Assembly (NCBI RefSeq): GCF_014805625.2
Contig: NW_023998416.1
Location: 12,817,162-12,881,161, forward strand
DNA length: 64,000 nucleotides
Source: Glossina fuscipes
Lineage: Eukaryota > Arthropoda > Insecta > Diptera > Glossinidae
Reading direction: 5' to 3'
In this document: positions 42,081-52,321 of the stretch, in pieces
Numbering within the stretch: position 1 is the stretch's first letter
Layout: each line of letters opens with the position of its first letter
Program-made: the position numbers and the translations under genes
The notes under the pieces: model-generated
Told to the model about the DNA's origin: nothing
What the model saw: the letters and a program-made list of their open reading frames with translations, nothing else
The model's database searches: none

Positions 42081-43718
42081 ATATATGATAATATACAAAT
42101 AACTAAGTATTTGCGTAAAGAAAACGCTACTGCGTGTTTGGTGAGATTAGAAAGAATTCACCTATAGCAGGGGTGGGCAACTTTTTTCATCAACAGGCCA
42201 ATTTTAATTTTCATAACCCAGCAGAAGAGCTACAACAAAAAGGCGGCATTCTGCATCAATTTTCCTTCTTCTTTCCTTCTAAGAGACAAAGAAAAACACA
42301 CTTGTTAGTTGCACAGCTAAGCCGATAATGAAGGTAGATACAATCCATTCGCAGCATCAATATGTGCGAGAAAATGATATCAAGTGTGTGCAAAGGCAAC
42401 ATGAGTCCATCTTAAATTTAATTGCATTAAACGTAATTTTCAGGGGATCAAGGTATCAAAACTATTGTAAATACTCTAACGTTTGTATTTTATTATAAAT
42501 ATTTATATTTATGTGGGTATAAATGCACACATGGTTATGTGGAAAAACGTTCAGAGATAGCGTTTGATCTTATATATTGGGCGGTAATAATCAGATTGCG
42601 AAGCTCATAAGAAAGATCACGTTTTAGTTTAAAATTCGATTGTGTGCAAAGCTAATGGAAAAATCAATAAAATTTCGCTTTGGTCGTAGCTGGGGTGAGT
42701 GCCCAGTCAGCAAAGAGATTCTAATTGCTAATTGGGCACACATTTACAAGGCTGCGCCCATCCATTTTTTCTGAACGTCATCATACCATATAAACAGAGG
42801 CGAAGAAGAAAGGGTTTAACTAGTTTTTCAAAAAACTTATTTGAAACTGTCCATCAAGAGAAAATGTTTTAAAAAAATTCTGAAATTGTTTTTGGGAAAT
42901 GGTTCGATATCTTTTTACAATATTCTTAAGAGCTTAAAAATTCAATTTTATATTTAGTCTTAAGTTTTTTTTTAAGAAAATAGATCCGACAGTTTTCGCT
43001 GCTAGTGCTCATCATACTTTAGGGCCAGAATTCATTTAAATTTTATATTTTCATTCTAATTTTCGTTTCACTGAAATCAGTTTTCATTGACTCAAAATAT
43101 ATTCAAAAATTAAATATGCGGTTTAACAATTTAGTGGAAAAGTTATTTCACAAATTTTAACATTTTCTAATCACTTTTCCTTCGAACTTCCAAAGCGCAT
43201 AGTTTCGCAATATTTTGTAAAACGAATGCAAATAAGTTTAGCTGCAAATTTGATATTGTGCCGGAAATATACAAGAAATACAAGTTTAGTGTTTGCAAAT
43301 TTAATTTAAATAATTCGATATGATATCTTATCTAAAGAGGTTGCCAGCATCACACATCACTATTTTCGTTGTAAATTTAAAAGGGAACTTTGTTCGTTTA
43401 ACCTTTCGTTACAACTTTCTTTTAGAAAGTTTGATATTTTTTTTTTTTTTTTTTGTGCTACAAAAGATTCAACTTTGACTACGAAAATTTGCTTAATGTC
43501 ACACAATAATAATAATAGGAAGACATCTTATATAAGAAGTTTCCATAAATAAAATAAAAGAAAAAAAAAATTGGGAATCAAATTGAACTTAAGGATAGAT
43601 CAACTAATTAATAAATGTGATATTAAAATATTGGCAGGCAGCATATGCAGAAGGGAACGGTGTCAGAGATACTTCGCATTTCGTCCTTAATTTTACCATT
43701 TTCTTATAACGGATCATA

Positions 43719-44078
43719 CCACGACGTGATTCTCAGTCACTTATGAGATTCCTTAAAATAATTAAAAGGCTATTGTTGTTCTTTGTAGTGTAAAGTTATT
43801 TGTTTATCCAAAATGCTATTTATATAAATGTAAAATATTAGATTAGATGTGTTTTTTGATTTCGAATTATACGAAACTAAAAAAAGAACCTTCTTCCTAC
43901 AATCATAAATTCAATGCATAAAATTTAATTAAGTTCATAGCTCGTGAAGAAATTATCAAGAGCGATACTGCGGTTATTATTCTAAAATAGTTCTTCAATG
44001 TGGGTCTGCCGATTGGGTTCTTGCCGTCCAAAATACGGTATACCTTTCCGGCTGTGTGACTGTGAGTCACCTCGTGGT
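43719..44078. mobile_element. Candidate MITE with 22-bp terminal inverted repeats and TA target duplication
   Basis: The left end at 43719-43740 (reads ccacgacgtgattctcag...) and the right end at 44057-44078 are inverted repeats of about 22 bp with three mismatches. Both are flanked by TA (43717-43718 and 44079-44080). The right repeat contains the palindrome gtgactgtgagtcac (44056-44070). The element is 360 bp, with no ORF. TA target duplication with short inverted repeats is typical of non-autonomous Tc1/mariner-type elements. The superfamily is inferred from the target site only. Confidence 0.6.
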
Positions 44079-44168
44079 ATAATAACTCACATTTTGTGAA
44101 AATGGCTTTGGATATCGAACCTAATTCAAATTTACAAAGACTTTCTTGTTTAGTCTTAACTGACTTTT

Positions 44169-44324
44169 TTAGTCAGAAAAATAAATTCTAAGACTGAAGC
44201 CCTAAAAGCACTAGTATATATATAAGCCTCCCAGCTATATTGAAAACTCTACTGTACTTGAGAGTTGAATCCACGACCATTAAGTTGTTAGCTGAGAGCA
44301 TTTTCCTGCTCGGCCACTAAGGCA
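44169..44324 (-). mobile_element. tRNA-derived SINE, copy B
   Basis: Read on the minus strand it has a tggccgagcagg box A-like segment, a ggtcgtggattcaactct box B-like segment, the shared gtagagttttcaat body and the cttagaatttattt 3' block found in copies A and D. A clear target-site duplication was not found. It lies about 90 bp right of the candidate MITE, making a small nest of insertions. Confidence 0.65.
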
Positions 44325-45700
44325 AAGAAAAAAACCTTTCATTGGAAATCCATTGTGAAGTAAACGAAAAATTTAAGTTGAAATTCTAGAAAGCACATAG
44401 TGGTAAGATTAGGACTAATAAACAATTCTATTTATTAAGTACACAAATGAAGTAAGGAACGTACCTTTCTGCAAGAGTTTCATAAAAAATGTATTACAAA
44501 AAAGTTGAAGGCATTAAAATAGAAGGGAAACAATAAGAGAGAAAAGTTTTGAAGTGTTGTAGAAAACAAATTATTAGGTCGAACAATAAGTAAATTCCGT
44601 TTTTTTATCAGACATTTATTTTGTTCTTATTGAATAATAAAATTAGGTTGATTGTGAGGCATTCAACCTTTTCGCTACACCTCTTGTTGATTGACGTGGA
44701 TTTTGCTTCAATATTATCTTTAAAAAGTGGTCGTGAAAGTCGACAGAACGTTCCAACTTTTAAGTTAGTATTTCTTTGCTTAAATTCTCAGACCACTATA
44801 CGTCGAATATGCATTTTTTGACTTTCCATTTTGGAGGTTAAAAGACCAGTTGAATGTAACACGCACCACATAAAACAGTTGACAGCAGATTAACTGAATC
44901 CTTATCTTTAGAGTGAAACTAAAAACTCTTTTGTTTCTATGACCAATAGCGGATAAATACGGACAATAGATCCTCCCTAGCTTGCATCGGAAGTTACTTA
45001 CGACTCGACATAATAGTTCAAATCATTGTCAGACTTTTCATTTAAAAAAAAAGATCCATTTTTAATTTCTCATAGATTCCTTAAATTTAAGGAAAAATAG
45101 TTTTAGAAAAAATAAGCCAAACACAGACCAGCTTTATTCAGAGGCCTACAATATGTTCGTGTATACGTTTTCCGTCATACAAGTCATATTTTCAATTGTC
45201 ACGTTAGTGCTGCAAATCCCATTAAGTAAATTCAAACAACTTAGTAAATATTTGAAGCCATAACTCTTCCAGCAAAGGTTTGACAAATGTCCATAAGCAA
45301 AAGGAAAAGAAAATGGAAAATAAACGAACTGAAGCTAAAACTAAATGAAAGACTTCTCTTCTGGTAAAGGAATGTAACCCATGATCACGCATGAAAAGCA
45401 TAATTTTTAAAGCGATTTATTACAAGGCTTGCGTTTAAATGTGACATAAATTTCCATGGAAATGGAAGAACATTCATTTGAAAATGTAAGCACGCACTTG
45501 AAGAAAAAGCACGCAAATGAAAAATATTTAAAAATATTTTACAGTTTTATTTTAATTCGTATTAAACAAACAATTCTTATATTAAATTGATTTCACTTAA
45601 CGAGAATGGTATGACGGTATGTTAGCTAATGCAGTGGCACATCAATTCGAAAACTATAGTAATAGCCAAGCAGAAAATAATATATTTAAACAAATATTTT

Positions 45701-45733
45701 GCAAACGCAAAACGCAAAACGCAAAACGCAAAT
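45701..45733. repeat. Heptamer tandem repeat (GCAAAAC)n
   Basis: About four to five copies of gcaaaac in tandem. Probably replication slippage. Confidence 0.85.
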
Positions 45734-45999
45734 GAATATCTCCTTAAATGCCTTTCATTTTTATCCATCTATTCGTAATAGTCGTAGTTATCTTCTGTTC
45801 TTGTTGTCCGCACTGTCTGCTGCTGCTGTTATTCCCTACGTTACTTAAGCGTTTGTGTGTAAGAAAGCTTTGAGTTTATTTATTTTCTTGAAACCATCTC
45901 TGAGGAGGATGCTGGCATACATACCGGCATTGGAAAGGAGATTGACTCAGTTTTAATTTCCCTTACAGAGATATTTAATCTTAAATTTTTGCTCTTTTG

Positions 46000-46056
46000 T
46001 TTTTTTTTTTTTTTATTTTACTTTTAAAAATTTTTTTTTTTTTTTTTTTTTTTTTT
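46000..46056. repeat. Two adjacent poly-T runs
   Basis: T runs at about 46000-46014 and 46031-46056, separated by a short A/T spacer. They could be reverse-oriented poly-A tails, but no retroposon body was recognised next to them. Confidence 0.8.
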
Positions 46057-46252
46057 ATCTAACTATATCTTCTTTGGAAAGATTTCACAAATATTTGGTG
46101 TTAAAAGGTCTATTAAGTTGCTTTATGGTGAACTCTTTTATTGCCTTTTTTCACAAGCTACAAACGTAATGGCATTTCCTTAAACTGTTTAATTTCTTAT
46201 ACTATTATTATTGTATATCTATATTATTTGAAGATATATTTTGTTTTTGCAG

Positions 46253-46600
46253 TCTACACAGCTTGCGGTGCAGGGTTTATTAACTTGTTGCGCTTGTATG
46301 TAACAAGCAGAAGGGCTTAAGATAGACCAACGCTTTGTTATACCGATCGATTCAGAATCGTAATATGAATTGATCTAAACCTGTCTGTCCATCTGTCTCT
46401 CTGTCCGTCTGGTGTATGTTCATGCAAATTTTGGTTCAAGCTACTGTTCGCAATTTTTGGGATATTTCGATGAAATTTGGGACGGTGGCCCAAGGACGAA
46501 CGCTATTGAAACTGATTTGGACTGGTTCCCTCGGAAAAGTGAACACTCCCCACATAACGCCCTATTCTGAAAAGTCCTTATATTGACAAAATTTTCAAAA
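46253..46600 (+). repeat. Dispersed repeat family R, copy 4
   Basis: It contains gatcgattcagaatcg, cctgtctgtccatctgtc, gggatatttcgatgaaattt and ggcccaaggacgaacgctattgaaa in the family order. This is one of the better-preserved copies. Confidence 0.65.
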
Positions 46601-47189
46601 TTTCTTCGAAAACGTGGCTGAGTAGTAGTTTTTGCATATTCTAAATATGGTATGAAGACTTTGGATCGGCTAGGCTTGAATCTCTCTCATATGTAGCGAT
46701 AATTGAAGTTCACACGACAATAAGGTATAATTTTCATCGTGAAGCACTGAACAATTGTAACTTAACATAACAAAATTAACTGTGCCAAAGTTAGACCATC
46801 TCGTCGATTTTTTGGATCCTATCCTACTAATGATTTTCATGAAAATTGATCGTTTGTAGAAAATAAACGCCGAAGTTTTAACAAGTGATGATGAAAATTG
46901 ACCCATAATATTATAGTAATTTCGTACAATAATAAACTCTACAAAGTTTGGACTATCTACGCCTATTTTTGACAAGGATTAAACCTACATGTTTTCTCCT
47001 AAAAACGCACACGAAAAATATGATTTTATATAGAAACAAGACAAAATTTCGTGTTTTATAATAAAAATAAAATTAGGATATTTAATGCGTCATTGCCCGA
47101 CTATAATGTTCTTACTTATTTTGATATAGAGTTAGTATACGCCAGGTCGTAATAAAATCAAAGATGTTGTTTAACTTTCGAGTGGCAGA

Positions 47190-47470
47190 CCTACTTAATA
47201 CAGTTTTCAAAATAAGGTGCTAGATGGGTATCGAAACGATGGTCCGACCCGAACCATTTTCAATAGTATTGGCGCTTGAGCCAAAAGACGTCGGCATAAA
47301 ATGTCCGAAGAATATCTCAAACTTTGCGAGCTATATGACGTGGAACACAGGAAAAGAAGACCGAAGAAGGATAGGCAAGCCAAAATCGACTCCGAAAGTG
47401 ATGTAATAAACTGTGGGTCTATCTCCAGTTCTACTGGGTTTGCAAATATCCGCAAAATCCCAGGATGTCC
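47190..47470 (-). repeat. Dispersed repeat family R, copy 5
   Basis: Read on the minus strand: ttttggctcaagcgccaat, then attgaaaatggttcgg, and an upstream ttgagatattcttcgg block. It shares the aaaatggttcgg core with copies 1 and 7. It lies head to head with copy 4, about 600 bp away. Confidence 0.55.
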
Positions 47471-49689
47471 TTCTCAAGATTCTTCCTTATTCTCCTTCCC
47501 CGAAGTTCTTTTCCTAGTAGGCACCCACCTGACAAGAAAATGTGTAACCCAGTAACCGAATTCAACATCAGCTCCAAAAACTTCATCTCAAACTTTCACG
47601 TTGTTAACAGAATCTATGAAAGCTTTCGAATCGCCCTCAGCCTTGTAAATATTCGGCGCTCGTTTTCATAAAGGTACGCTAGGATATTTTTGCATGGAAA
47701 CACTTAAAAAAAAAAAAAAAACATATTCTAAAAGCATCTGTCAGTGTGTGGGAGATTTTAGACATCAACAGATCAGGCGGCTTCCTAATACAGATTCATT
47801 TAACACAGGTGGTAATTTTGGAGCGTTTGAGCAAACACCGATATTTTAAAGAGAAAATTTCTTTTAGGTAATGAATGTTTTCCCATTATTTACTTCAAAG
47901 AGTGTAAAGCATCTATTAGGTCAACAAAAAACATTTTATTTTCTGAAAAATATACAGTGCAAGTTACCCTATAAGCGTACATTTCCGCTCATTACACATA
48001 GATAGACGCTTTGCTCTTCTTTTAAATGCAACAAACACAACTTGCAAACACAACAACTTGCTATCTTGGATAGTTGCCGTGTACGTCATGCAATTAAGCA
48101 AAGGAAAACAATTTTTAAGCGCTGCATTCAGTGATGAATGCATTCAAGGACTAGATTACATAGAAAACGTGAAAATAAAAACAACGAAGTAAAGGCGATA
48201 AGTGTAACAGTGTTACATAGGGTTTTATTCCTCTTATTATATCTCTTTCAATTTCTCCTAATGAAGATAGATAACTAAAATGTTGTGTAAATGATCCCTA
48301 TACAGAACTGTTTCGTAGTTTTGGGCGCTACTTAATAGTATTAGATGATTACCGATGAAAACACAATTTGCAAGCAAAATCTTTTCATCTCGGCAATCGT
48401 GAAATTCATTATATAATAGCTCAATAAGCGTTGCAATAAACACAAACATGTCATTAGTTGTCATTGAAAAAACAGCCATCCTTTGTACATCATCAACGAC
48501 TTATTTTGCGTAGTACTGTTCATGCATTCATCTCTTAAAGAGGAGAATATATTTTGTTAGTTCGCAAAAGCAATATCAGATTAATATTCAAGAGAACAGC
48601 TTTCATCGAAAAAAGCAGCGTCCATCTGTACGTCCCTAGTCGTCCATAGGAATTTTCAAATCATATATCAGAGCATAGGAAAAGCACGTTTCCGACGAAA
48701 GATAAACTCTATGAGGTCAAGATAAACCCAAAAGCCATACGCAACTATTTTCCTTTTAATTTAAAAATTCTTGTTAATAGTACGTGTTTTTCTATTTTTC
48801 TATTTTTCACTTTTTTTTTTTTTTTTCTTTTTTTTAAAGAGTAACTTAAATATATCGAGAGGTATACAAATACATTTTGGTAAATTGACACAACACTTTC
48901 TTTGACATTGACATGATATTTCAAAAAAGTGTAATCCTTAAATACGCACATACATTACCAGAGAGATAGGAGAATGCCATCAACACTTGACTAATAGTGA
49001 AAAGTTTATTTTGTTCCTTTTCCTATCCTCTGCACAAGTTTTGTGGTATTTGCACAACAAATTCATATAAACTTGCATAATCGAAATGCAGTCTGAAAAG
49101 GATCGAAATGTTTAACAATAGCAGATACATAAAAGAAATTTAGAAAAACTTGTGAAAAAAACAAAATTTTTTTTTCGAAATATTTGCTCTCAATCTTAGA
49201 TTAAGTTGTGTTTGCTAAATTTTATCTGCTTGCTTTGACATACGAAAGAGAACATAATATCTATGTATTGGCGTATGCAGTAAGGTTTAAGGGAAAAGAA
49301 AAAAGAAAAAACTTAGAAATGGAAGAATTTTTTCATTTAATTTCTTTGAGTTGATGGAGCCATAATGATGTTATCAAAAAAGTTTGAATTTTGCACACCA
49401 ACCACCAGAAAATTGATATTAGAAATACTTTTAAATTCCAAGAAAGAAAATGACATTCGGCCGTAATCGAATATTTTACACCCATCACAGTTTGTGATCG
49501 ACTAATAATATATAGAGACTTTATGTACTCTCTGAAGCTTCTTATTTTGAACAAAGAATGAAATTTTAATATTTTATAATATCGAAAATTTGTATATGTG
49601 TTGCAGAACCACCAATACAATATAAGTGCAAATATTTGTTGTATTTGTTGTACTTCATAAGTAAAGAGGAAAAAACAAAAATTTTTTAT

Positions 49690-49852
49690 GCAGACTTTAG
49701 GTAGGCAGACAAATAGGCCGACGGACGGACGGACATCCGCAAACTGATTTAGAGTTTTGTGCCAATCAAGATGGGGTCTCTGAGGCATCCTTTCGGTTGT
49801 TGCAAACGTTCTGACAACACCAATACATTCCTTATCGTTCGGTGATGGGTAT
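49690..49852 (-). repeat. Dispersed repeat, diverged member or second subfamily (copy 6)
   Basis: Read on the minus strand it starts tatacccatcaccg, has gaacgtttgcaacaacc and ends near gtccgtccgtccgtcgg. The layout is like family R (tataccc start, gtccgtcc block) but the intervening sequence differs, so it may be a separate subfamily. The 151-residue minus-strand frame at 49333-49788 overlaps it and is not a gene. Confidence 0.45.
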
Positions 49853-50168
49853 AAAAATAAAAATTTGTCGAAATCATTGAACTGAAATAATGTATTTCGA
49901 AACCACTTAAGAGCAGGTTTGTTTTTCGATTTAGTATAACTTTTAAGGTATTATGCTAACATACTACATATATATCGTTTGTCAAGGCAGATAATATTAA
50001 CACAATATCTTTAAAATGTACAATTATTCTTTTTTTTATTCTATTGCTACTGCACGCGAGAGTTAATTGTTTTAGTACGGTATGCCAAAAAGTATAACAA
50101 ATTTTATGTCTCTTTCGGGCACAGGCGGAAAATGCTAATTGTACTTAAAGGAAGAAGCCTACAAGTGT

Positions 50169-50204
<36 letters not shown>

Positions 50205-52188
50205 AACGCTTACTTAAGCACATTATTATTATTATTTTATCTTTCTCTCACTATGGGAATCGCAATCCTTTGTTTTTGCTCACTTCCTAAGGTTGGCCTG
50301 CTTTTCCTCTGAGGGCCAGTCAGTGCTTGCTTCTTTTGTTGAATTCAATTTAAATTTACATTTTAATTACGAGAAAGAATAATTTCTTCTTTTTTTTTTC
50401 GCTTTAACTTCATTTCTTCGATTCTTCTTCACACTAATCTGCTGGCGTTGGGAAGAAAACAACTCTTCTCTCTCTAATATGCCACATTTTTTTGTTTTGT
50501 TTTTATGCAAGTTTGATATTAAAGTCTGCACTGCACTTGTGCGCTGTAACGTTTCTTTTTTAGTTGCTGATTAATCCGGAAAGTTATTTAAATTTATTAG
50601 CCATGTGTTGTAAGTTATGTAATTAACTGTAAAATGTGTTGGGGAAGTAATGAGAATTTTTTAGTGAGATTTCTAAATTATATTTTCGTTGCCTATAAAT
50701 TTCTTTTTACAACACACAGAAGTACACCTTGGAAATGCTGTAAAAATATATGCATCCTTAGAGACTAAGACGATTTGGATAAGATCACGGGGTCGGGAAA
50801 ATTGCAATTGGAAAATCAAAATACTTCACATTTTTCCTTTCTTCATGATCACAGATAAAATCCGAAAAGAAACACACATATTTACAAAAACTATTTGAAG
50901 GGAAAGTAGGCACGATTAGCCCACATGTCGCTCTATTAATATAAAATTTTATACAAATAACACGTTACTCAATAAGTTCGCGGGATGAGCATATGGCTTT
51001 TTGAATAATACCAATCTTTACCATTTCACCACATTCCCACTATTGTTCTACAAGTTACTGTGGTTTTAGTGATTCTACCTTTCTCTTTGTTAAACAGCGA
51101 AAGAGTCTGGGGTTTGTGTGTGGTGTCACACACTAAAACAACGATAGCTTTTGAACTTGGAACGGTGAGATTGTCAAGAAAATTTGAACATTCCGTTCGG
51201 GGATTGCTGCTATCTAAACATCATACATCTGTATATCATTTCTCAAACTTATTGAGTGAACTGTTACACGTTTTCCAAGGATTCATCCTTCGCGCCATTC
51301 ATTTCAGAATAGAAAATTCATCAAGGGGCTTTGCTTTCAAACTTGAAAGCTGAGATTCTGAGTTTTCTCTTCAATATTTAGCTTAAGAAATTGTCAAATG
51401 AAATACGAAATCTAAAAATCATAAGGATTAGCCTATAATCCTGCGATCCTTTGAGCTTATTGAACGACATATTATTTCGTAATTACATATGTTTTTACGT
51501 TTGTAATGATGAGAGCTTTAAGAGATTCCTCTCTTACCCTCAATAGTAATCTTATTAGTCCTACGTTGCTTAGCATGATTTTAAAATTTTAATTTCTATT
51601 GAGTTTAGGTTTTTTTTTATTCCCTATACACTTATCATTAAGCCGGGCATTCATTCGTTAGTTCATGTCCAGCTTTATATCTGTTAAATGTAAATAAGAA
51701 AAGTTTTGCTAAAACTTAACTTATAAGATGCGGACGCACAACAAGCATTAATCATAGTAGTATTTTAATTTACTTTTATTTACTTATATCCATTTTATGA
51801 AGAAATTTTGGAAAACATTTCAAAAGTCTATGGTAAATATACCCATGAGGAAACGACATCTTTGACGAGAGCTTGAGTTGACATTTAATTAGAGAGGCAA
51901 AGTGTTTCATAGCAATGTTCATGTTTTTAAAGAGCTTCACTTTTGTATGTTGTATGTTATCACTTTGAGGAATAACGACTTGAAAAAAATGTTCATTAAA
52001 AGCCACTCGTGTCTCGTTTCCCAAAAAGAGATCGCTAAAGAACAAACTTAATTTTATTCTCTTGTGTGTTTTCGAACAACAAGATTTATGAAAATCATAA
52101 ATTTTAGTCACAGCTTTTCAAAGGGTTACACTGCTCGCTACATGACATAGACAAAGAATAAAAAAAAAAAAAAAAAAACAACCTAAAT

Positions 52189-52316
52189 ATGTGTAAGAAC
52201 TCGAAAAGTTAAGAAAGAGTCATGCAAAAGTAATGAAATAATGAAATTTTGTTAAAAGGATAATAGAAAAATGTGAGCAACTTAAGCAGTAATCCCCTTG
52301 CAACATGCCATCGTGA
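52189..52316 (+). promoter_or_regulatory. Leader with a cluster of minimal upstream ORFs
   Basis: Before the main ATG at 52322 there are six upstream ATGs, each followed almost at once by an in-frame stop: 52189-52212 (7 codons), 52222-52233 (3), 52233-52241 (2), 52241-52255 (4), 52271-52276 (ATG-TGA start-stop) and 52305-52316 (3). The second to fourth are linked by TAATG overlaps. The last stops 5 nt before the main ATG, and an in-frame TAA at 52283 closes the main frame. If this is transcribed leader, it would strongly restrain translation and favour reinitiation. If a splice acceptor removes it (the best is the weak cttaagcag ending at 52289), most would be absent from the mRNA. Confidence 0.4.
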
Positions 52317-52321
52317 AAATC

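Larger units (their letters stand above)
41556..52188. other. Non-coding stretch with repeats, probably upstream of the large exon
   Basis: This is the most insertion-rich part of the window: direct repeat at 41.9-42.1 kb, MITE, SINE copy B, heptamer repeat, poly-T, repeat copies 4-6 and (TA)n at 50172-50200. No exon is supported. The promoter of the large exon, if that exon is a first exon, should lie near the right end, but no convincing core promoter motif was found by eye. Confidence 0.5.

Noticed and set aside
49333..49788. 151-residue minus-strand open frame
   Set aside because: Its N-terminal part lies in the dispersed repeat at 49690-49852 and the rest is low-complexity AT-rich translation with no domain or splice sites.
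52298..52321. Start of the large exon at TTG 52298
   Set aside because: A non-ATG start is unlikely. The in-frame ATG at 52322 with A at -3 is the better start.
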